From positions 1-32,300 of the forward strand of contig RXOD01003997.1 of assembly GCA_005223375.1 (NCBI GenBank): DNA of 32,300 bases, read 5' to 3'. Shown here piece by piece: positions 17,674 to 27,633 of this stretch. The position numbers and the translations under genes were made by a program. The notes below the pieces were generated by a model. It was not told the origin of the DNA. It did not search any database and saw only the letters and a program-made list of their open reading frames with translations. The stretch comes from Amoebophrya sp. AT5.2 (taxonomy: Eukaryota > Sar > Dinophyceae > Syndiniales > Amoebophryaceae). How positions within the stretch are numbered: position 1 is the stretch's first letter; each line of letters opens with the position of its first letter.

Positions 17674-19932
17674 ATGTTGTCAAGAGTGGTTCCATTCTAC
17701 TTGTTCGCGACACCGTCACCGCATCTATCAAGTTCAAGAGTTGACGAGGATAGAACCAAGATTGCGTCGGGGACGAACTGGGTGCGGTTTGGTCCCGAAG
17801 TTTCAGCCAGTATCTTGGCGGTGCGGGGAGCACGAGCAGCAACTTCAATACGAGCTGCTGCTGCATCTATTGTCGTCTACCTGCTTGCAGTCTCAGCAGC
17901 AACCGCCGCCCCTGTAGCTGTAGCTGTAGCCGGTGACCAGAAACATGAAGATCGTGGCAACCCCCATTGTTGGAGTGCGGGCACCGGCCGCACATTCGAT
18001 CGTTGTTGCAGCTCCCGGCGCGGCGCAGCTGCATGCTTTGGCAGCAGAAACGCAGACATCGCAACGGGGCGCTCCGAGTCAACCGCGTCATCGCAAAGAG
18101 CGCAGGTTGCCGCCGCGGGCCAGTCAGCGACCCCCTCCACCCAGCATTCGTTTTTCAACCCCTTCTACAACGAAGTCAAGTGTTGCTTCGCAGGAAAGGC
18201 ACCGATTCCATCCCGCTTGCATCTCGATGGAGCGGACAGAAGGGGATATAACAACTCGTCAGCGAATGGGAATATGCATATGGACCTGACTTTTGGCTTC
18301 CGCGGACATCTGGACCCGCTGCGGTACAGTGCGCATTACGGAGTGTTGAACGATTTCACACCCGCAGAGGAGGCAACGGTCGACGAGAGCGACACTCGCT
18401 TCCTGTGGAATATCCAGCGATTGGAGCCTCACATTTTTTCCGAGCTGCCGCGTGAGGTGGTAGCCGCACAGAAGAATTTTCTGCAGAGCCACAGCGCGCA
18501 CGAGCGAGGCGTGCTGCACCGGAGTTCGTTCTACCGTGGTGCATCAAGACAAGTGTGGATGACGACAGCACGGAGCGGAAACGAAAGGAAAATTCGCTAC
18601 GCGACAGCACGCGAACACGAACAGCTGGGCGGCGGCGCAGCGGGGCGAGTCGAGCACCGAGATCAGAGCACTAGCACCGGCACCAGCGGCGTCGAGCCTG
18701 TTGTAGTTCGCTACGAAGATGTGAGGGAGTTTTTGGAGAAGCAATTCCCGCCCCCCGTTGCCGGAACACCAATTAACGATGGAAGACCTGCAGCTGGTGG
18801 TGCAGGAGACACATCTTCAGCTTCAGGAACAGGTCCAATACCAGAAGCTTTTCCGAGCATCGTGAACATCGGCACTGCCGACGGCGTGGTCGACGACCCG
18901 CTCACAACTCTTTCTGATCGCGCGAGCGTCCTCGTCGGTGCGGAGCGCGATCACGAAATGTGTCGCGCGTACTCGCAACGCTTCCCGCACGCGAAACTGC
19001 TCTGCGGGGCAGTCAGTCTGGACACGGTTGAGGAGGAGCTCGTGAAGGTGGTGAAGGATGCGGTGCGGGCGCAGCAGGGACCTGGAAACGGTAGAAGTAG
19101 TGGGTCCCTGCTCACGAACATATCTGTCCTGAAGATCGACATCGATTCATTCGACTGCGCGCTGGCGGAGAAAATTCTCCAGCTCCACCTGCGGCCGAAA
19201 TTCCTCGTGATGGAGGTGAATGCCGCCATTCCCCCGCCCTTCGAGTTCTCTATGCCCTACGAGCCGGAGCTCCTCGCGAACCTAGACGGAGAGCTTGCGG
19301 CGCCGAAAGTGGAAGATCTATTTGCACGCGGCACCAGGCGGCTCGTGGGAAATAAAGCAACAGAAGGAGAAGAACAGGAAACAGCACATGTGGAGCCACG
19401 GATCATCGCCAACACGCCTCTGTTCAGCTGCTCGCTCTCTAGTATGGTGCGGAAGTTCGGCGCCTTCGGCTACGGGCTGGTTTACTTCCACTACGGCGAT
19501 GCAGTTTTTCAGAACCTGAACGAGAACGTAAGCTCCTTGGGCGAGGACGAGGGCAACAGCATGAGTCTGTATATGGAGCGAGCAGATAATGTTGAGGACG
19601 ATGCTGGAGTAGAGAGCGGCTTGCCTTCAAGAAGAACTACAGCGCCACAGAAACCGACGCTTCTTCTCGACCCGTTCTACGTTTGGCACTTCTATCCGCT
19701 GGGGTTCTTCGGGTTCTCCGGCGCTGAGATGCGCGAGCTGTTCTACCGCAGTCAGTTAACGGACGTGGACGTCCTGGAGGCGGGGCGTAGCATAAAGCGA
19801 AAACTTCTGGCGTGGGGCGAGTTTTCGATGAAGGCGTCTGACGGGGAGGAGGAGGAGGACCGGGAGAGGCTTCGCGCCCTTTTGCAACAGGCGATCAAAT
19901 TGAAAGTGAACGGAACGGAGCTGCGTCCGTGA
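17674..19932 (+). CDS. FkbM-like methyltransferase domain protein with N-terminal hydrophobic segment
   Basis: 752 residues in one exon from ATG 17674. A hydrophobic stretch near residues 60-90 (SIVVYLLAVSAATAAPVAVAVAG) could be a signal anchor or transmembrane segment. A long variable middle follows. Near residue 398, NIGTADG resembles the AdoMet-binding glycine motif, with VLVGAERD as the second strand. Near residue 487, KIDIDSFDC and then RPKFLVMEVNAAIPPPFEFSMPY match a group of FkbM-type proteins I associate with dinoflagellate genomes. A later segment (FSCSLSSMVRKFGAFGYGLVYFHYGDAVF) and an aromatic C-terminus (DPFYVWHFYPLGFFGF) resemble the same group. FkbM proteins methylate hydroxyls of sugars or lipids; the substrate here is unknown. 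The N-terminal 50 residues before the hydrophobic part are uncertain, and a later start is possible. Confidence 0.72.
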   Translation: MLSRVVPFYLFATPSPHLSSSRVDEDRTKIASGTNWVRFGPEVSASILAVRGARAATSIRAAAASIVVYLLAVSAATAAPVAVAVAGDQKHEDRGNPHCWSAGTGRTFDRCCSSRRGAAACFGSRNADIATGRSESTASSQRAQVAAAGQSATPSTQHSFFNPFYNEVKCCFAGKAPIPSRLHLDGADRRGYNNSSANGNMHMDLTFGFRGHLDPLRYSAHYGVLNDFTPAEEATVDESDTRFLWNIQRLEPHIFSELPREVVAAQKNFLQSHSAHERGVLHRSSFYRGASRQVWMTTARSGNERKIRYATAREHEQLGGGAAGRVEHRDQSTSTGTSGVEPVVVRYEDVREFLEKQFPPPVAGTPINDGRPAAGGAGDTSSASGTGPIPEAFPSIVNIGTADGVVDDPLTTLSDRASVLVGAERDHEMCRAYSQRFPHAKLLCGAVSLDTVEEELVKVVKDAVRAQQGPGNGRSSGSLLTNISVLKIDIDSFDCALAEKILQLHLRPKFLVMEVNAAIPPPFEFSMPYEPELLANLDGELAAPKVEDLFARGTRRLVGNKATEGEEQETAHVEPRIIANTPLFSCSLSSMVRKFGAFGYGLVYFHYGDAVFQNLNENVSSLGEDEGNSMSLYMERADNVEDDAGVESGLPSRRTTAPQKPTLLLDPFYVWHFYPLGFFGFSGAEMRELFYRSQLTDVDVLEAGRSIKRKLLAWGEFSMKASDGEEEEDRERLRALLQQAIKLKVNGTELRP

Positions 19933-20755
19933 ACTGTGATAAAGGATCAACAAGTACAACGAGCGGGGTGCTCCGAACCCAAGGACGAGCATCACAGCAT
20001 CAAACTGAAACTCGTACAAAAGGAGCAGCAAGAGCCAGACCATAAGTTCCAGTTGGTGTCAACCATCTCATTCGCCAACGTTCGGCGTTTCGTCTTCGGT
20101 TAATCAAAATAATAATAAATTTTTTAAGAAATTATCAATATTTGCGGCGTTATAATATTGTTGATTCGTAGCCCTGGCCCTGGCCGCATTTTCTTTTGAC
20201 ATGACTCGTTGTCGTCACTGGTTTGGTTTTGCTTCTCTGCTCTCGACCGACGTGGTTTTTACTTGCGCTGTGCTCGTGGTGTGGCGAAAAGACAAAGAAT
20301 TCCGTGACCGAAGTCTGTCGGTAGGATACTGCCTCGCGTCTATTGAAGTCGTTGAATTTTCCTCGGATTATTCGTCCGCCTCCGCGTGCGTAGTTCTCTT
20401 TGGTTTATTTCGTGGCCGGCTCGGCGTTGGCTTTCTCGTTCGACTTTCCTGTCCATCATTTCGTGGCCGTCGCTTTGTGTTTCAATTTACCGCCATCACC
20501 TCAGTTTCCTACTGCCACTGGTTCAACGACCACCATGATCGTGTTCGTGATCGTTTCTACGGTTTCCCACCACCAGGAGATTGTTGACTAGCCGTATCCC
20601 TCAAGAACCATCACCCAACGATACCACTTACAAGTTGAAGTTTTTTACCTTCCGCACCCAACTTCGTCTACAACCACAGCAGATCAAACGTACTTCTAAC
20701 GGCACGTAGCTCTCAGCAAGGACCAAGTACAAAAACTCAAGATTTATAAAACACA
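19933..20755. other. intergenic with AT-rich block
   Basis: 20097-20160 is strongly AT-rich (TAATAATAATAAATTTTTTAAG). A frame at 20201-20587 is Phe/Val-rich without motifs. CCGTATCCCTCAAG at about 20591-20604 resembles a spliced leader with its middle deleted. No gene is supported. Confidence 0.45.
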
Positions 20756-20995
20756 ATGTCGGACACCTACTGGGGTTTCAAGCGTCCGTACGCGCACCGC
20801 ACTGTCCCTGACTTGTGGTCTCGCGAGAACGGGTTCCACTTCAACAAGCAGCACGCGTTCGAGAACGCGCAGCGGCAGCCCAACGCCATCGGGCAGCTGA
20901 TGGGAGAGCCGCAGCAGGCACTGGGGGCGAAGTCGAACGGCGTCCTGATCGCGAGGGATATTAAGGAGGGGATCAACCCATTTTCCTGGGCATAG
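20756..20995 (+). CDS. small conserved-looking protein, family not recognised
   Basis: 79 residues from ATG 20756 (ACACAATGTCG) to TAG. It is rich in aromatic and polar residues (TYWGFKRPYAHRTVPDLW, then GFHFNKQHAFENAQRQPNA) and ends DIKEGINPFSWA. No signal peptide, membrane segment or Cys pair. Uniform codon quality, a good start context and an A/C-rich leader support it as a real gene. Its size and composition would suit a small subunit of a larger complex (axonemal or mitochondrial), but that is a guess. Confidence 0.65.
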   Translation: MSDTYWGFKRPYAHRTVPDLWSRENGFHFNKQHAFENAQRQPNAIGQLMGEPQQALGAKSNGVLIARDIKEGINPFSWA

Positions 20996-21572
20996 GTCTG
21001 GTGCTGGAGTTCTTTAGTTGGTCGCGTATGGCTTGCCTACGCCTACGGTGTAGCTGTGGCCTGCGTTTCGTCTCAGTCATATTCACTAGGATAAATATCA
21101 GAAGTTGTCGGCGCAGAAGTTGGAGCAACGCGCTCCCAGCTTGATCCCTAGTGTTCTCCGTGTACAAGGAATCTGCGCAGTGGTGAAAAGGCTTGGAACC
21201 GTCGTTGCGTTAGTTTTCTGAGAATGAAACAGAGAACTGTACGCCACTTGGTTCTACTTTGGTAGAGCTAGGTGATGCTTGTCTAAGACCGTACCATGAC
21301 AGGCATGTTTTGACCTGTGAACCTTCGGGGGATCCGCGATGAGCATGCTAGTTATGGTTTGCCTGAGGCTGGGACGACGGTCAGTTACTTCTTGTGTTGG
21401 CGGGCGAGTCCGCTTACATGAGTCGTATCTGCTTGCTTAGACTTGTGTTGCGATGGATCCATGTATGAGAAATCGTGCTTGCGCGAGCCCTCCTTGGCCG
21501 ACTGTGCTTGTCGTGTAGCACATGAAGCCTCGTAGGAGTGATGGCCTGGCGAGTCGCTCGGCCTGATCTCTG

Positions 21573-21607
21573 AGCATGTTGTGACGCGAGTCGCCGATCA
21601 ACATGCT
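21573..21607. repeat. 9-bp hairpin with GCGAGTCGC in the loop
   Basis: AGCATGTTG at 21573-21581 pairs with CAACATGCT at 21599-21607. The loop holds one of three GCGAGTCGC copies of this neighbourhood. Confidence 0.5.
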
Positions 21608-21657
21608 TCCCTCTTCCTCTTGCGAGTCGCGAGTGGTTAGGGTCACATTACCCCTTC

Positions 21658-21687
21658 TCATTGCCCTTCATTGCCCATCATTGCACC
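21658..21687. repeat. decamer tandem repeat TCATTGCCC(T/A), three units
   Basis: CATTGCC-type units begin at 21659, 21669 and 21679; a further CATTGCCC follows near 21705. Confidence 0.7.
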
Positions 21688-22538
21688 ATTACCTCGATGC
21701 CTCATTGCCCGCAAAATGGTGTGCAAAGACACACTTGCCTGCTTCTTGAAAGCAGCATGCCCAGAGGATATCCTCTTACCAGTACCGTAGCCGGGTCGCT
21801 CTCTACTATTGAGGCAATATGGCTTATCTCACTAGCTGTTCGCCGAGGCTAAGAAATCCCCGAGCCGAACCGCGTTCCCCGCTGTTACTGTCATCCGAAG
21901 AAACATTGGGAGCAGGCATGCGACAGAGCTGCACCCCTGCACTGCCGCGACAGAGCGACACAGAAGTCATGAGCAAGGAGAAAAATCTCCCATCGGATAT
22001 GCACCCGAGGTCTTTCGATGTCGAGGACCGAGGCAGATTGGCCGCCAGCCCATGAACGCACTTGATGCTAAAATGAAAGGAGTCGACATATCTTTTGCAC
22101 ATCTCGAGCATGCGATTGACCGCAGAGTCAAACAACGAAAGTGCAGATGTTTTCTCGACCCCGCGAAATATGAATCACTGCCAACATGATGTTCAATTGC
22201 CGCTAGAGGAGGATGAACGAGGCCGGTGTTGAATCTGAATTCATTGTCAGGAGCAGAGTTCCCTGGATCCCAGCTCGCCTAAGTTAGCTTCAGGATCACT
22301 GCAACGCAATTGTTACTTTACCACGGCCAGTAACGCAGCCTCTTAACAAGAGGACCCACCAAACCCATAAGCGCGATAAGCGTGCTAAGAAACTGACTCA
22401 ATGAAAACAGATCGCGAGAGCCATCCGAAGGAAGGCGAAAGCTCAGCAGAAGGCCGCTCGTAAAACTTAACTCGATCTCTGTTACTTTGAGTGTGCTAGT
22501 GCATGTTCGCTGCGTTAGACCTGTCACAGGCTTTTAAC

Positions 22539-23727
22539 ATGGCATCCGTCCCCGCATCAGAGTCAGGCGGCACCAGCTCCATGGGCATGCCCATGGGCCC
22601 TGTCAACTCCGTCATCGACTACCAAAAGATCCAGGATCAGGTCTCGCAGGTGGCTCTGAAAATTGGCCATTTCGCGATCATGAACGACAAAAAGCTCACC
22701 CAATTCATCATCGCGAAGGCGAAGCAGTCCGCTGCCGCCCTGAATTCCAGCCGCCAGTCCGAAGCGGAGGGACGAGAAGATGAAGGAGGTGCTAGCTGCG
22801 GCGCTAGAGCGCCTCACTCCGTGCTTCGGATCCAACAACAACATTGGGATCCCGGAGCACTTGACTCGCGACGTCATGAACAAGTACCCGGCGTTCAATG
22901 CCGAGATGTGTGCCGACTGGGAAGCGGATTGCAAGAAGAAGGGGTGGCACTTTTTACAAGTACCACTTTCGCCGCCATCAATTTCCAATCTCTTGTCACT
23001 AGGACACCTCATTGCCCTACTCATCAAACGATATGCAAAACGCCACAGCATCGTCCTGCCGGAGGACAACAACTCGAAAGGCAAACGCCTGGGAGGGGGC
23101 GGAAAGAAGTGCCTCTTTATTAGCCAACATCACGTCGTTGACCCAATGCCAATTTTGTTTTACTTCTTACTATCTTGCAAAGCTTCGCGCCACCTCCTCC
23201 TATCACTCAGGTTGGATCAGGAGAAGCTCAAAGAAGAAATCTTCAAGCCGGGCGGCATCAGAGACCAGTTCGTCCGGAGCGATAAGTCCGCCGGCCCGAA
23301 ATGGTCTATGTCTCTCGCGTGCGGCGAAGAGTCGGAATCGGAACACGAGGACCTCCCCATCGAGAAGAAGGTCGACAAAGTTCTCGAGAAGTTGAAGGAG
23401 GTGCGCAAGACCGTGATTAAGCACAGCTCGATGACACACAGGCGCGTGCTCAAGGTGCAAGAGTACCTGGAAAAGCACCTGGACACCTCGTCGGATGAAG
23501 AGCCCTACTCGCCTGACGTCGCCGGAGCCCCGGCCTCGACGCTGTCGAAAGTTGAGCCGAAGCAACTTCCGGTCTACCACTACGTCGATGATGTGTTTCC
23601 CCCTGCTGCAGCGTCGTCGAGTGCGGCGTCGGGTCAGCAGCGGGGGGCCTGCCCCTATGCCGATTCGGACATCAACGAGTGGGAGGACGACCCCCCCTCG
23701 TCCCCATGCCGTTACCACATGCACTAA
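22539..23727 (+). CDS. unrecognised charged protein with frame slip and one intron
   Basis: ATG 22539 opens a frame encoding VNSVIDYQKIQDQVSQVALK and DKKLTQFIIAKAKQSAAAL. Around 22770 coding character passes to the +1 frame (MKEVLAAALERLTPCFGSNN from 22780). Deleting one G of the GGG at 22769-22771 would restore continuity (SEAEDEKMKEV). An intron fits at 23109-23210 (102 bp, gtgcct...cactcag|G), joining GGGGKK to LDQEKLKEE in phase. The second exon is clearly coding (EEIFKPGGIRDQFV, acidic ESESEHEDLP, then a Lys-rich coiled coil KKVDKVLEKLKEVRKTVIKH). The protein ends in an acidic, Pro-rich tail. No family recognised. The slip may be a sequencing error, a non-canonical intron, or two separate ORFs. 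Confidence 0.5.
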
Positions 23728-24157
23728 TGAGAATTCGGCCTTGAGAAGAAGAGCCTGTTCAGTCCTAAGGCGGACGCTCAGTGCTGCGTAGCCGAGCGAT
23801 TCTGCTCCTGCGCTGATAAGAACATTGCAAGGTGGAGACAGTGAGCCCCTTCTGAAGGAAAATAGACGCGACACAGCTTAAAAATGAAAGCTCAGCCCGG
23901 AGGCATAGGATTTGTGTGTTCCACGGCTCGCAAGGAAACGGAGCGGTGTGCTTGTGTGTCGTCAACGCATGTTAATGCGTGGTTGCGTCTATTTCGTCTG
24001 CATCATCGTCTGCACCGAAGAGGCCGTCAATCGAAACTTCTCAACAACGACAGGAGTAGGACGATACGCTACTTCGAAGTGTGCACTATAGAAGGATAGA
24101 TTCCCCGCCTGTGTTAGTATTTGCTTACACCAGTCACTAGTGCCTTAGTCTTCTCCA
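23728..24157. other. intergenic, nothing recognised
   Basis: About 430 bp. The short frame at 23884 has no motifs. No RNA signatures seen. Confidence 0.45.
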
Positions 24158-24331
24158 ATGCAGTACGACCCTACCGAAGAAGAGCACGACTTCCTAGAGG
24201 AGCTTGAATATGTGGAGGATGTGAGACGGGCGAAGCAGCTCTGCGGGACTATAATCCTGGCCATACTCAGCTGCTACTACGTTGAACTCTCCCCAGTCTG
24301 TTTTATAATACTTCTGTGCTTACTTCAGTAA
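24158..24331 (+). CDS. possible small acidic protein with C-terminal hydrophobic segment
   Basis: 57 codons from ATG 24158 to TAA. The N-terminal part is acidic (DPTEEEHDFLEELEYVEDV); the C-terminal half is hydrophobic (GTIILAILSCYY, CFIILLCLLQ), as in a tail-anchored micro-protein. It might instead be the first exon of the gene at 24426. The acidic-then-hydrophobic order is unlikely in random sequence, but there is no homology support. Confidence 0.35.
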   Translation: MQYDPTEEEHDFLEELEYVEDVRRAKQLCGTIILAILSCYYVELSPVCFIILLCLLQ

Positions 24332-24425
24332 CATTCTTTTCTCATTTCGTAAAAATAGTTTTTACTAGATCTACCAGCAACGATACCTCCTCTCGCCACG
24401 ACTCTGCCGTCCGACTTTCTCTAAA

Positions 24426-26949
24426 ATGGGAGAAGAGGGCGATCGTTTGGCTCTGGCTGCAGAATCCGACAGCGAGTTCGGCGAGAACTACCAAGACCAG
24501 TTTATACCTGACGCGGGAGGCGCCCCCGGCGACAGCGCTGAGGTCGGAAACGACGACGATGATGAGGAGTTCATCGACGATGCGAACAAGCAGCGGATTG
24601 AGGAAGAGGAACGTGCCCCGACCTCCGCGGACATATGGCGAAAGGCGCAGCAAGATTTTGTGGAAGAGCTAGGCACCGATGCGGGCAAAGCCGCTGCCCC
24701 GGCAGCCTCCTCGTCCAGCTCAAGTGGAGTGAGTCGGCAGTTGGGCGCCACATTCCAGCGCGTTGCAGCGTCGACTTCCGCGGAAAACACCCCGCCAGTA
24801 GCAGTCTCGAGAAGCTACACCAGTCTCATCAGCAACACAAAAAAGCAGACCTTCATGCTGCCAGAGGAGTTCGCTCTGATCGTCGACGAATCAGATGTGG
24901 ACTGGTGCAAGAATCTCGTCAACGCGGCTACTGTGCGGCTAGCGGAAGTAGAAAAGGAGCTCCGCACCTTCGAGCAGAGGCCAGATGGACCTGTTTCGCG
25001 AGACCTCGTGCCTGCTCGGCTCGGCGTCCAGTTTGCTGCTCGCGGGCGGGTTCGCGAGTGATGCGGCGCCGGTTGTAGTTTGGAATCTGCTGGACTGCGG
25101 CGTCAGCGGCTACAAGATGTTCCTCCGGACTCGCTGCCTGCGCCTGCTGCGGCGAACCGCTGCAAGCTCCAGGAGTGGTCCCGGTGCGTCGTATTTCGAC
25201 GCCGCCGATGATGAACAGGTGGAAGAAGAATTAGAGGATGAGCGAAACGAAGGCAGTTGTTCATCCGGGAGCAACGACTGATCCGCGGCAAGTAGCTCCT
25301 CGCCGCGGCAGCGCATCAGCGCCGGGCTGCAGGACCAGATGACTGGTCAACCGCGACACTTCGTGGACCACCGGAAAGGAACGCAGCGGCGCGACAACCT
25401 GCTCCAGATGCCTGTTCCCGGCGCTGCTTCTAAGGCAGCAGCTTCTGCTTCCGCCGTGAGGCCTCTTCAGACGCCGCGCACCTCCATCAACTTGCTGGAG
25501 GTCGAGGAGCGGGAGCTGCGGGCGCGGCACCGGCGGCAGCAGGCCGCGCGGAAGCAGCAGAGGCAGCGGCAACTCCGGCACCGTGAGCAGAGGGAGGAGC
25601 GCGAGGGGGCGTTGCTGCGCGATCTGTACCACCTCGACGCCTTTCTGAGCACGAGCTGCTACGGCAAGCTGCGCGAGGTGGAGCGGGCGGCGTTCGTGCA
25701 CGAGGCCATCGCCGTGCTCCTCGCCGTGCGGAGCGTCCTCGTCTCCCCAGCTGCCGCGGGTGGTGCCGCGGCGGTGCTCTCGGGGGGATTCCTCACGTGG
25801 AACCTGAAGGCGCGGGCGGCGGTATTCGCGGCCACCTGGGTGTACCACGCGTTGCGCGCGGTGGACGGAGACAGCTGCGCGGCGATTCTGGATAGGCTCT
25901 GCCCCCTGGCGTCTGGTGGAGGAGGTGGAGGGGAAACTCTTCCAGTCCCGACGAGTTCACGTGGTCCGACGTGCCCACCCGAGACGTCTGAGCAAGAAGT
26001 GGACGGGAGCAGTGGTCTGTGGGGGGAACATGGGTTGTGCGGGAGGACCGGCATCTTTCAGTCTTTCCCGGAGGGAGGGGAGCAATCGCGGAGCAGACGC
26101 CACGTGGGTGTTGTGCCTGGTCCGGTTTCCCTCGTACGGCACTTGCTTCAGATCGTTTCGCGGCAGCGGGGTTTTCTTAATGGCGCCGGCACCCGCGAAG
26201 CGCTGCGGCTAGAACGGGAGGCGGCGCGCAAGAAATTGCGACAGCTGGACGGGGAGAGGCAGCACGAGCGCAAAAAGTTCCGGGAGCTAAGCGACCGGCT
26301 GACGGAGCTGGAATCTTCTTCTTCTTCTTCTTTTTCGGATGGCGAGGAGGTCCTCGAGGGGGAACTAGTAGTTGTGCAGCGCTTTCATGCGCCGCATGAC
26401 GGACACGGAGTGACGAGGAGGAACCGGAAACAGAGCAACCTGGCGTCAGCGCGGCGGCAGGCGGAAGAGGGAAGCAGCGAGGGGCCGTACGGTTTCGGGG
26501 ATGGCGATGGAACTAGGGAGCGCGGACGATTCTCGTCCTACTCTGCGTCGAAGTCGCCAGCGCTGGCTCGGGAAGAAGTCTGGGAGGACGAGGAACCTGT
26601 GAGCGAACGATCGTACGACCCTCTGGACGCATTCTACAACAACGAGGCGAGGGCCAGGGCGAGCCCCGCTGCGACCGCCGAACTCGTCGAGTACGAGAAC
26701 GAGTTCTCGATCGCCACACCCGTCGCGCTGCGGTCGCCAGTGGACGATTGCCAGGGTCACGACGCCGGCATGAGCATTGGCATTGGCGAGCAGCAAGGGG
26801 TGCCGTCGCGAGGTATTCTGGGGTGGGACGTGGGGGGAGAGGCGGGTGGTGCCGACGTGCAGCTTCCGCTGGAGGAGGATCGAGGACGACTGGAGGAGGA
26901 TGGAGGGATCAATGCCAGTGACGGTGGACGGCAAGAGCAATGGCAGTGA
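24426..26949 (+). CDS. unrecognised multi-domain protein with frame slip and probable intron
   Basis: ATG 24426 (AAAATGGGA) opens an acidic N-terminus (DDDDEEFIDDANKQRIEEEE), an Ala/Ser run, and TFMLPEEFALIVDESDVDWC with a short coiled coil (ATVRLAEVEKELRTFEQR). Near 24975 coding passes to the +1 frame (MDLFRETSCLLGSASSLLLAGG). A TGA at 25279 is removed if 25219-25332 is an intron (114 bp, aacag|gtggaa...gctgcag|G), in phase to DQMTGQPRHFVDH. A basic coiled coil follows (LEVEERELRARHRRQQAARKQQ), then hydrophobic helices (FVHEAIAVLLAVRSVLV, AAVFAATWVYHALRAV) and an acidic disordered tail. At about 25910-26150 another frame (WRLVEEVEGKLFQSRRVHVV) looks at least as coding, so further slips or introns are likely. 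No family recognised; exon boundaries are provisional. Confidence 0.45.
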
Positions 26950-27303
26950 CGTGAATCTATAGGTCTACCACCAACCTGAGCAATGGCAGTGACTGATGAT
27001 GGTAGTAGTACGGTGGATGCTGGTTGAGCGAACCGCCTGTACAAAACTTCCATTGGAAAGCAATGACGAGTTTACTTCATCCGCCCCAGCTGCGTCGATA
27101 CGAACGATGACGATCCACACAGACATTCATTGACTCCAAGACTAGAACTGTGGAGTGGCAATACAACAAGAACGCGATCCAGCAGTCGCGAATTTCCGAA
27201 CGACACTCGGAGGTTTGCTTGAACTTCTGATAAACGCTACCGGCACAAGGATTAGAGAGGGGGGCAACGTCGTTCTATTTGATTCTCCTTTTGCTTCTCC
27301 CAA
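26950..27303. other. intergenic, nothing recognised
   Basis: About 350 bp. GAGCAATGGCAGTGAC (26977) partly repeats the end of the preceding coding region (AGAGCAATGGCAGTGACG, 26935). Confidence 0.45.
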
Positions 27304-27633
27304 ATGGACTCCCAAATGAGTCCAAAATCTGGCCTCCCTTCGGTGGCCGTTTCTCAAGTGGTGCTCGAGTCGGGTGTGCTGGAGCAGTACTTTTCGGCGA
27401 CTAGAACGATGAGAAGAACGACGCGCGACATCACTTTCGCGGAGTACCAGCAGCGCGCGGCGCATGCCCGACGGTCCGGAGGGCTACCTAAGAAGACGAA
27501 AATGGTAGGAGCTGAAGTCGCACCCAGTGGAAGTACCTGGGGCCTCCGATGGTCGCCCACACTGACGATGGGAAGTACTACGCCAAAGCAGATCAGCGGA
27601 GGACGCCTGCGGTATAGTGGCTCGCCAGCTTAG
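27304..27633 (+). CDS. small unrecognised protein
   Basis: 109 residues from ATG 27304 (AAATGG) to TAG. Segments such as SVAVSQVVLESGVLEQYF and DITFAEYQQRAAHARRSGGLPKKTK have balanced composition, followed by a Ser/Thr/Gly-rich end. No family, signal peptide or membrane segment. Coding is plausible from length and start context only. Confidence 0.4.
   Translation: MDSQMSPKSGLPSVAVSQVVLESGVLEQYFSATRTMRRTTRDITFAEYQQRAAHARRSGGLPKKTKMVGAEVAPSGSTWGLRWSPTLTMGSTTPKQISGGRLRYSGSPA

Larger units (their letters stand above)
20996..22538. other. long gene-free interval with short repeats
   Basis: 1.5 kb, the longest stretch without a supported gene. GCGAGTCGC occurs three times (21549, 21586, 21622), the middle copy inside a hairpin loop. 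A 10-bp tandem repeat (TCATTGCCC) lies at 21658-21687. I looked for tRNA, 5S, U-snRNA, SRP and RNase P signatures and found none. It could hold an unrecognised structured RNA or be plain spacer. Confidence 0.5.

Noticed and set aside
22960..23002. 43-bp intron gtacca...cactag in the 22539 gene
   Set aside because: It shifts the frame relative to the clearly coding exon at 23211, whereas leaving it in and using the 23109-23210 intron keeps phase.
24948..24984. 37-bp intron gtagaa...gccag to explain the frame slip
   Set aside because: It would remove a well-formed coiled-coil segment, has no pyrimidine tract and is shorter than any other intron here; kept only as a remote option.
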